DNA of 8,932 nucleotides from Oscillospiraceae bacterium (lineage in GTDB: Bacteria > Bacillota > Clostridia > Saccharofermentanales > Saccharofermentanaceae): contig CACZPC010000299.1 of the NCBI GenBank assembly GCA_902782985.1, positions 1-8,932 on the forward strand, written 5' to 3'. Of this stretch, positions 1-5,034 are shown one piece after another; positions within the stretch are counted from its first letter, which is position 1; the number at the start of each line of letters is the position of its first letter. A program made the position numbers and the translations under genes. Under the pieces are notes generated by a model that worked only from the letters and a program-made list of their open reading frames with translations, was not told the origin of the DNA and ran no database searches.

Positions 1-417
1 ATCAAGTGTCTCTTCGATAAGGGCATCTGAATCCTCGGTGTCTTCAACACGCTCGACATTCATATATGCGCCTTCCGGGAACACGCCGTCATCGGCGCTG
101 ACCGAAATGATCACGCCGTCAACTTCCGTTTCCTCACTGAATGGAGCAGCATCTATGGCATCCGATATCTCTTCAGGAATACCTTCAATCTCCTCTTCGA
201 TGATCTCAGTGTCATCGATATCCGAAATAACCTCTTCTTCAATCTCGGTCTCATTATCGACCGTGTCTGTTTCTTCCAAGCTCTCAGGGACCTCTTGAAG
301 CGTAACATCATCGAGCTCATCTGCTGATACTATATCAACTGCAGATGAAGCCAATACGTTAAACGACATCGAGGCTGACACTAAGAACGCCATTATCTTT
401 CGGGTCTTCATAGGCAT
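1..417 (-). CDS. Secreted acidic surface protein, N-terminal part (runs off the window)
   Basis: The reading frame is open from the ATG at 417 to the window edge, giving 139 visible residues with no stop. Residues 1-32 look like a Sec signal peptide: a basic start (MPMKTRK), a hydrophobic stretch around MAFLVSASM, and a likely cleavage site after VSA at residue 32. Residues 33-99 are an extremely acidic, low-complexity linker: I count 30 Asp/Glu among 67 residues and no Lys or Arg. From about residue 99 a folded segment begins (GVIISVSADDGVFPEGAYM). This recalls short modules seen in surface proteins of Clostridia, but that comparison is from memory. Two starts are possible. The ATG at 417 has AGGAGG six bases upstream, and the in-frame ATG at 411 has GGAGG eight bases upstream. 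The protein is probably exported and attached to or released from the cell surface. Its main function lies in the missing C-terminal part and cannot be inferred. Confidence 0.8.
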   Translation of the reverse strand, partial: MPMKTRKIMAFLVSASMSFNVLASSAVDIVSADELDDVTLQEVPESLEETDTVDNETEIEEEVISDIDDTEIIEEEIEGIPEEISDAIDAAPFSEETEVDGVIISVSADDGVFPEGAYMNVERVEDTEDSDALIEETLD

Positions 418-445
418 AACCTCCCTCCTGGATCGACTTGTATCC

Positions 446-475
446 ATTTTAAAAAAGGGAGAAACATGTTAACAA
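446..475 (-). promoter_or_regulatory. Candidate promoter of the secreted-protein gene
   Basis: Read on the minus strand, TTGTTA (470-475) and TAAAAT (446-451) are separated by 18 bases, or by 17 if TTAAAA is taken as the -10. They lie about 30 to 60 bases upstream of the start codon. Another possible -35 is GTGACA at 491-496, which is one arm of the inverted repeat described next and would pair with GTTAAC/TTAACA as the -10. Neither is a strong consensus match, so this is a tentative call. Confidence 0.35.
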
Positions 476-480
476 GGAAG

Positions 481-502
481 TGTGACATATTGTCACGTCA
501 CA
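481..502. promoter_or_regulatory. Operator-like inverted repeat upstream of the secreted-protein gene
   Basis: The sequence GTGACA-TAT-TGTCAC at 482-496 is a perfect 6+6 inverted repeat. It is followed directly by a further GTCACA (497-502), so GTCAC is tandemly repeated. It lies just upstream of the candidate promoter of the secreted protein and could overlap its -35 region. The layout resembles a binding site for a dimeric regulator. TGTGA/TCAC half-sites are known from the CRP/FNR family, but the spacing here differs from the usual TGTGA-N6-TCACA, so the regulator is not identified. Confidence 0.4.
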
Positions 503-537
503 GTATGTTTACAGCATTACTCTTTACCTGTTAATTC

Positions 538-550
538 CGATATGTTATCG
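538..550. repeat. Short perfect inverted repeat (CGATA-TGT-TATCG)
   Basis: This is a 5+5 inverted repeat with a three-base centre, between the two TGTnAC-type palindromes. Its arms differ from theirs, so it may be unrelated or occur by chance. It is too short for a terminator and has no T-run. Confidence 0.25.
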
Positions 551-601
551 CACGAAGCAGTTTTTTAATGCATTGTAAACGGAAATAATCGGCATGATCA
601 G

Positions 602-616
602 TGTAACATTGTTACA
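602..616. promoter_or_regulatory. Second operator-like inverted repeat (TGTAAC-ATT-GTTACA)
   Basis: This is a perfect 6+6 inverted repeat, about 120 bases centre-to-centre from the one at 482-496. The two can be written with the same half-sites, TGTRACA and TTGTYAC, separated by zero bases here and two bases there. Extra half-sites lie between them: GTTTACA at 507-513 and TGTAAAC at 574-580. Together they suggest repeated binding by one regulator upstream of the secreted-protein gene. The repeat could also form a small AT-rich hairpin at the end of the upstream operon's transcript, but no T-run supports a terminator. Confidence 0.35.
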
Positions 617-696
617 AACCTTGATATATAAGGATTTATGGTCATTTTTCAGGGAAATTGCGAATGTCGTCGCCGGAGCTCCTGTAGAGCCTTAAT

Positions 697-1098
697 TCAG
701 CTCAAAAAATCCTCTAACCGTGACAGATGTGTACGAATAGCATGGTCATCGTCGATCCCTTCAAGGTCAAACCAAAGGAATCGTCCGTTTTTCATCAGAT
801 TCTTCGCATCCATAATGCCTCTGCAATAGACCTGAGCCACATGATTAGCACAGACTCTGCAATCAAAAAGATCCTTTAGTTCATAGGCCTTGCTTATATC
901 CTTAAGGTCGGGGATCTTCTTTTCTTTCAGGAGATACATATGAAGGATACGGGCCTGCTGCTTTCGAGCGATATCCAGCTCCGGATCAAGCTCGTCTTCC
1001 GCCTCAAGCCAGCCTGCTCTCCTGCCCCTTATGAATATATCTTCCGTCTCTTCTCCCGTGACTCTGCAAAGCTCTGTTATAAACTCGCGATTTGTCAT
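697..1098 (-). CDS. Small SLH-like protein, translationally coupled to the GH27 gene
   Basis: This 133-residue soluble protein has no signal peptide or membrane segment. The centre (about residues 45-97) carries ARKQQARILHMYLL and then DCRVCANHVAQVYCRGIM. This resembles a single divergent S-layer-homology-type unit of the kind I recall in small proteins of Lachnospiraceae, but without an export signal it is unlikely to anchor anything to the wall. Cysteines sit at 11, 80, 83 and 92, and the CxxC plus a third Cys could bind metal, which is inference. The chosen ATG at 1098 overlaps the TGA of the GH27 gene as ATGA, with no Shine-Dalgarno directly upstream. This suggests translation by termination and re-initiation. 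A TTG at 1128 with AGAGG six bases upstream is an alternative and would add ten residues. The shared operon suggests a role linked to the alpha-galactosidase, but the function is unknown. No convincing terminator follows the stop. Confidence 0.75.
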   Translation of the reverse strand: MTNREFITELCRVTGEETEDIFIRGRRAGWLEAEDELDPELDIARKQQARILHMYLLKEKKIPDLKDISKAYELKDLFDCRVCANHVAQVYCRGIMDAKNLMKNGRFLWFDLEGIDDDHAIRTHLSRLEDFLS

Positions 1099-2861
1099 AC
1101 TACGGGAGTGATCTTTATAACCTTGCAATCACAGCCTCTGATAGAATCGATACGGAAAGTTTTACCGGTTACGGTATTCTCTTCCTTTGTGATAAGGTCA
1201 GTGATCTTATATGAAGAAGCATTTTTGAACCTCTCCGGTGCTATCATCTTATGCCCTAGTGCAGAATATATTACATCTACACTTATCGATACATTATCAT
1301 TTCGGTCCGAAGTATCAAGATTAAAGAAGCCCAGTGCGACACTGCCGTCCGATAAAGGCTTGGCCAACACATCTATCCTCTTATTATCTCTGATATATTC
1401 CTTATCGGGAGCATCGCATCTGTAAGTTGTAAATATCCTCTTGGCCTGCACTCCGAGAGCATCCTGATCGAGACCGATTAGATCTTCGTCAGAGATAAGT
1501 CTGTATATCGGATCACCCCTCTTTACTCTTCGAAGATCCATGCCGAGCATAAGAGGTGAATTCATCATACACCACATAGCCATATGAGACTTATTCATGG
1601 TCTCATTTATTCCGTCCATACCGATGACCAGCATATCGGGATCATTCCATCCTCTCAAGGGACTTGCAAATTCGTCCATGATAACGCATTTATTGTACTG
1701 CGAAGTGATCGATGTCGTGTAATCACTCTCCCATGCCGCGGTACCGTGTTCACCGTCTGCTCCGACCTGGAACGTAATATCATTTAAGATCCTCCAGGAA
1801 TCTCCGACTTTATGTCCCCAGTCCTGAGGCTGTGTCTTTCCCCATTCGCAGATAGAAAAGATGATATCCTTATCGCCGCCGGCATTTATAAGTTCATTCT
1901 TGATCTCTGCATAAGAATGAAGTGTATTCTCCTGGCGTCTGTGATTCATTATCCTGATCAGATTTCGCCCCGCCTTAAGTAATATCCTTATCGGATCGGA
2001 ATCCGTAAAAGTCTCGGCGGATGCTGTTGCCGGAAGCATGTCATCAAAGAAGATCTCATTGCCGACGGCTACCTGAAGCCACTGACCGACACCTTCTTCT
2101 TCACCTGTCGCATAATTGACGATGATATCCGTCTCCTTGTCGGTATCGGACTCCAGCTCGAATATAACTTCGCTGCTCCTGCTGCCTACAGGCGTATGGT
2201 CGGGAGCAGTACCGTCAAAAGTACCTATAAAGCTGACATAGTCACCCCTGATCTCAGCTCTGCTGCCTGTGATCTTCGCATCTTTTACGGCACTTAATAT
2301 CTTACCTTCTGCCAAGATGCTCTTTATATTCGGAGCATATGAATATTTCGCATTGGAAGGATCGGCAAATGTCGCATTATCCCACATGTAGTAGCAGTTA
2401 TCCACCTTGATAAAATCGATATCCCACCTGATATAATCCTCGCAGTCGACCTTCTCATATCCGAATATGCCGACTTCGGCTCCGGAGCAGAGCTTAGTGC
2501 CGATATCATTATACATTCCGAACTTCAGATCGTTGGAGTGTACATAATCAGCCATAGCCTTAAATCCGGATGGGAATTTAACATCGTCAGGCTGAAGCCT
2601 TCCGTTAACTCTTTCAGGCTTATAGCAACCGTCATCCAGGACTATATATCTATATCCGAGCTTATCAAGTTCAAGCTCCTTGATCTTATCGATCATGGCG
2701 CGGGTGAGCTCTTCATTATTGCCGCTTCCGAAAGCATTCCAGCTATTCCATCCCATAGCAGGCAGACGTTGCTTTTTCTTAAAGATCTCATCGGAGTGAC
2801 CGTCAAATGAATCGAATCTGAGTCTTTTATCGTCTATATCCGAAGGTCTGATGTTGTCCAT
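1095..2861 (-). CDS. Alpha-galactosidase, glycoside hydrolase family 27 type, with inserted beta domain
   Basis: This enzyme likely removes terminal alpha-galactosyl units from melibiose, raffinose-type or galactomannan-derived oligosaccharides. It has no signal peptide, so it would act on imported sugars in the cytoplasm. Family 27 motifs appear in order: MGWNSW (36-41), LDDGC (75-79), DFIKVDNC with the nucleophile Asp154, SWRILND with the acid/base Asp361, and GWNDPDM (404-410). A C-terminal beta-sandwich follows (about 495-588). The protein has 588 residues, against roughly 360-420 for a simple GH27. The extra length is mostly a segment at about 185-320 between the nucleophile and acid/base regions. 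It contains GQWLQVAVG and AGRNLIRIMNH, reminiscent of carbohydrate-binding modules of the CBM6/35 type. The ATG at 2861 has AGGAG (2870-2874) eight bases upstream, and a TGATATAAT promoter lies 37-45 bases upstream. The small SLH-like gene follows in the same operon. Activity on N-acetylgalactosaminides or beta-L-arabinopyranosides, both known in GH27, cannot be excluded. Confidence 0.9.
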   Translation of the reverse strand: MDNIRPSDIDDKRLRFDSFDGHSDEIFKKKQRLPAMGWNSWNAFGSGNNEELTRAMIDKIKELELDKLGYRYIVLDDGCYKPERVNGRLQPDDVKFPSGFKAMADYVHSNDLKFGMYNDIGTKLCSGAEVGIFGYEKVDCEDYIRWDIDFIKVDNCYYMWDNATFADPSNAKYSYAPNIKSILAEGKILSAVKDAKITGSRAEIRGDYVSFIGTFDGTAPDHTPVGSRSSEVIFELESDTDKETDIIVNYATGEEEGVGQWLQVAVGNEIFFDDMLPATASAETFTDSDPIRILLKAGRNLIRIMNHRRQENTLHSYAEIKNELINAGGDKDIIFSICEWGKTQPQDWGHKVGDSWRILNDITFQVGADGEHGTAAWESDYTTSITSQYNKCVIMDEFASPLRGWNDPDMLVIGMDGINETMNKSHMAMWCMMNSPLMLGMDLRRVKRGDPIYRLISDEDLIGLDQDALGVQAKRIFTTYRCDAPDKEYIRDNKRIDVLAKPLSDGSVALGFFNLDTSDRNDNVSISVDVIYSALGHKMIAPERFKNASSYKITDLITKEENTVTGKTFRIDSIRGCDCKVIKITPVV

Positions 2862-2897
2862 GCTATGTTCTCCTTTGGCTCTAAGTCACTAGATCAG

Positions 2898-2906
2898 ATT
2901 ATATCA
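2898..2906 (-). promoter_or_regulatory. Extended -10 promoter of the GH27 operon
   Basis: On the minus strand the sequence reads TGATATAAT, a perfect extended -10 element. No good -35 is visible at the usual distance (AATGAT at 17 bases), which is common for extended -10 promoters. The predicted transcript start near 2891 gives a leader of about 30 bases carrying AGGAG. The imperfect palindrome CTAAGTCACTAG (2881-2892) spans the expected start site and could be an operator, but it is imperfect by one base. Confidence 0.7.
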
Positions 2907-2950
2907 CGCCGGATGGCAAAATCATTGAACTGCAACGTATCCCAATAAGG

Positions 2951-2992
2951 CAAAAGAATCGCCCGGGCATTACAGCTCGGGCTCTCTATTTT
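2951..2992 (-). terminator. Hairpin terminator behind the GGDEF-EAL gene, possibly bidirectional
   Basis: The arms GCCCGGGC (2961-2968) and GCTCGGGC (2975-2982) form an eight-base-pair GC-rich stem with the six-base loop ATTACA. Read on the minus strand, the stem has one A-C mismatch and is followed by GATTCTTTTG, so it would end the GGDEF-EAL transcript about 105 bases after its stop. Read on the plus strand, the mismatch becomes a G-U pair and the stem is followed by TCTCTATTTT, so it could also work in that direction. It insulates the GGDEF-EAL gene from the GH27 promoter. Confidence 0.6.
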
Positions 2993-3003
2993 GGAGGGGG
3001 ATT

Positions 3004-3066
3004 ATGAAGTATTTGTCTGTATTTAGATTATCGCCGATTATCACGAAGACGGCTTTACTATACTGA
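3004..3066 (+). CDS. Possible 20-residue peptide with a strong ribosome binding site
   Basis: An ATG at 3004 is preceded by GGAGGGGGATT, a near-ideal Shine-Dalgarno at good spacing, and opens a 20-codon frame ending in TGA. The peptide would be MKYLSVFRLSPIITKTALLY: basic at the start and fairly hydrophobic, but without a clear membrane helix. It lies on the plus strand in the gap between the GH27 promoter and the end of the GGDEF-EAL gene, just behind the hairpin at 2961-2982. I see no convincing plus-strand promoter. It could be a leader peptide, a small membrane-active peptide, or a chance ORF in antisense to the 3' tail of the GGDEF-EAL transcript. No family is recognised. Confidence 0.2.
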   Translation: MKYLSVFRLSPIITKTALLY

Positions 3067-3088
3067 GGTATATTTGAATGAATCCCGA

Positions 3089-4792
3089 TCAGTTCTGCGA
3101 AAGTTTTTTCAGATCATAACATCCCATAGCGAGACGATCCTCGAAGTCATTGACCGGCAGAGGCTTGTCGAAATAGAATCCCTGGGCTATATCGCAATGA
3201 TTCTTCTCTAAGAATTCAAGCTGCTTGCCGGTCTCGATACCTTCTGCTATACACTCAAGTCCGATATCCTGAGCCATCCTTACAACATGCTTAAACATCT
3301 TGCTCGTAACACCGTCATCGTTCTCGTCATCAAGAGGAACGAAACACTTATCGATCTTAAGGACATTCCACGGTAATTCTCTTATGAGATTAAGAGAAGA
3401 ATATCCCATGCCGAAATCATCTACCGATACACATATACCGGCTTTCTGAAGTCCGTCTACTATCCTTCGAAGATCCCTGAACTCCACATCGGTCGTCGTC
3501 TCGGTAAGCTCTATCTCGATAAATTCGTGCGGTACATTATAACGATCTATTATGTCGAGTATATGCCTTATGAGATCGACATCGACCAGATGCTTTCTTG
3601 AAAGATTGACAGATACTCTTACTACCGATTTACCCTCGTCTATCCATCTCCTTATATCACGGCATACGACTCCGAGCATATGGAAATCCAGGATACAGAT
3701 ATCGGTATTCTGTTCAAGGACCGGTATAAAGTCCATCGGCGGGATGATCTTATCGTGCTGGATCCATCTGCAGAGTGCCTCGGCACCGACGATCCTGCCG
3801 GTCTCCACATCGACCTTCGGCTGATAGAAAGCCTTAAATTCCTCATTATCAAGAGCACCGGGGAACAAACGGCGGACCCACATATCCTTATCTTTCATCT
3901 GCATGAGAGTATCGTCGTAGAATACGACTCTTTCATCGCTTAGCATCCTGGCAACTCTCGCTGCGGTAAATATGCTGTCAATGACCTGGGACGGCCTTGT
4001 GAACTCGAAGCCGAAAGGTATCTTAAACACACCTGCGCTGCATGATACCATAACACGCTTGGACTTATACTTATCATAAGGTACCGGCAGCCCCCTCAAG
4101 AGGGCAACGACTGCATCGGTATTTTGACTTTCGAAGATACCGACGAAATTATCTCCGCCCATACGGCAAAGCATTCCGTTCTCACCCATGGCTTTGCGGA
4201 TCATTTCGGTATAATTCTTCATGACAACATCACCGTTTTCTCTGCCGATATCTCTGTTGATCACTGAAAAGTGATATAGATTAAAGCACACGGCAGTGTG
4301 CTCGCCAAGTTCGCCGGCTAATCCCATTTGCTGGATCCGCCTCGTAAAAGACCTCATATTAGGAAAGCCGCTGTCATCGTAGAAACCCAGCCTTTCGACG
4401 ACTGCTACAAGACGATTTCGACTGATAAATCCCAATAAAGCTCTGATAACGACATCAAGTCTTGCCTTTTCCTCATCATCCAGAGGCTCGGATTCGGAAG
4501 ATTGATATAGCGTATGTATCAATACTACCATCGAAGGAGCAACTATCCTGACACGCATTGCCATCACATCACCGTGACCGTTATCGCAGTCGCACAGGAT
4601 CTCACCTTCACCGCTCTTCTCATGTGCAGGCGAAAGATATATCTCCGTAACACCCTTTGCAATACGGAAAATACCGCAGAGTTCCGAAAGGACGCGTACT
4701 ATGCCGTCCCGGTCTAAAATAGAGGGATCATTTGTCAGGCTGACAAAACGTTCTAATAAACCGTAATATGATTCAAGCTGTTCCTTGGTCAT
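3089..4792 (-). CDS. Soluble GGDEF-EAL protein, probable c-di-GMP phosphodiesterase
   Basis: This likely hydrolyses cyclic di-GMP to linear pGpG in the cytoplasm. Numbering is from the ATG at 4792 (567 residues). Residues 1-130 form a GAF-like sensor region. Residues 135-300 are a GGDEF domain whose signature is GGDNF (212-216), so the second acidic residue is lost and cyclase activity is unlikely. Residues 315-560 are an EAL domain with the known catalytic and metal ligands: Glu338 of EAL, Asn396 of VSVNLS, the Glu of ELTET, Asp458-Asp459 of DDFGMGYSS, Lys479 of LKIDK, Glu517 of AEGIE and Gln537 of AQGFYF. The EAL site therefore looks active, and the degenerate GGDEF may act as a GTP sensor, as known for some such proteins. 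No membrane segment is seen. The ATG at 4792 has GGAG eight bases upstream. The frame extends upstream to an ATG at 4837 and a TTG at 4852, neither with a good ribosome binding site. A cyclase gene is divergently transcribed. Confidence 0.88.
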   Translation of the reverse strand: MTKEQLESYYGLLERFVSLTNDPSILDRDGIVRVLSELCGIFRIAKGVTEIYLSPAHEKSGEGEILCDCDNGHGDVMAMRVRIVAPSMVVLIHTLYQSSESEPLDDEEKARLDVVIRALLGFISRNRLVAVVERLGFYDDSGFPNMRSFTRRIQQMGLAGELGEHTAVCFNLYHFSVINRDIGRENGDVVMKNYTEMIRKAMGENGMLCRMGGDNFVGIFESQNTDAVVALLRGLPVPYDKYKSKRVMVSCSAGVFKIPFGFEFTRPSQVIDSIFTAARVARMLSDERVVFYDDTLMQMKDKDMWVRRLFPGALDNEEFKAFYQPKVDVETGRIVGAEALCRWIQHDKIIPPMDFIPVLEQNTDICILDFHMLGVVCRDIRRWIDEGKSVVRVSVNLSRKHLVDVDLIRHILDIIDRYNVPHEFIEIELTETTTDVEFRDLRRIVDGLQKAGICVSVDDFGMGYSSLNLIRELPWNVLKIDKCFVPLDDENDDGVTSKMFKHVVRMAQDIGLECIAEGIETGKQLEFLEKNHCDIAQGFYFDKPLPVNDFEDRLAMGCYDLKKLSQN

Positions 4793-4819
4793 AGATGAAT
4801 CTCCGTGTGTAAAAGATCC

Positions 4820-4831
4820 GATCACGTGATC
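4820..4831. promoter_or_regulatory. Perfect 12-base palindrome GATCACGTGATC in the GGDEF-EAL leader
   Basis: This is a perfect palindrome 28 bases upstream of the preferred start of the GGDEF-EAL gene. If transcription starts near 4857 (a weak CATAAT -10 at 4864-4869 on the minus strand), it would fall in the 5' leader and could be a repressor site or a small RNA hairpin. If translation really begins at 4837 or 4852 it would be coding, so its meaning depends on the true start. Confidence 0.35.
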
Positions 4832-4852
4832 ATACATAAGTAATACAAACAA

Positions 4853-5034
4853 TTCGTAACAGTATTATGATAAACTCCGGCAATTGAAAATATAAGGGAC
4901 TTTTGATTTTGTTTTCACTTTGTTAACACCGAAATAAAGATTTCATAAATGTATAACAAAACGGTACATAACCATGGTGCTATAATGAAAAATGTAAAGC
5001 ATGATCCGCAAAAGCACATTTTAAGGTACTCAGC
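4853..5034. other. Divergent intergenic region between the phosphodiesterase and cyclase genes
   Basis: This AT-rich stretch must hold the promoters for both c-di-GMP genes. The plus-strand promoter is clear (TGCTATAAT at 4978-4986). On the minus strand only weak candidates are visible, the best being CATAAT at 4864-4869 without a good -35. The palindrome TGTTAACA occurs at 4921-4928 near the middle, and the same eight bases occur at 467-474 upstream of the secreted-protein gene. There is no coding frame of note. A shared regulator is possible but not shown. Confidence 0.5.
4978..4986 (+). promoter_or_regulatory. Extended -10 promoter of the GGDEF gene
   Basis: TGCTATAAT is a perfect extended -10 element. 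The position 17 bases upstream (AAAACG) is not a recognisable -35. The predicted start near 4993 gives a leader of about 40 bases ending in AAGG, eight bases before the ATG at 5035. It is the same promoter type as that of the GH27 operon. Confidence 0.7.

Noticed and set aside
38..298. Plus-strand serine/threonine-rich frame near the left edge
   Set aside because: Its serine-rich composition is what the acidic codons of the secreted protein give when read on the opposite strand. The minus-strand frame has a signal peptide and a strong ribosome binding site.
602..616. Terminator of the GH27 operon formed by TGTAAC-ATT-GTTACA
   Set aside because: The stem is short and AT-rich with no T-run after it in the operon's direction. 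A protein-binding site fits better.
671..690. GGAGCTCC hairpin as a terminator just after the SLH-like gene
   Set aside because: GGAGCTCC is self-complementary with no loop, and the longer pairing with GGCTC is imperfect. There is no T-run.
940..1425. Plus-strand open frame of 161 codons opposite the GH27 end and the SLH-like gene
   Set aside because: It is antisense to two well-supported genes, has no recognisable domain, and spans their junction, so it is a shadow frame.
3059..3072. TATAC-TGAG-GTATA hairpin after the GGDEF-EAL stop
   Set aside because: The five-pair AT-rich stem without a T-run is too weak to call. The GC-rich hairpin at 2961-2982 is the better terminator.
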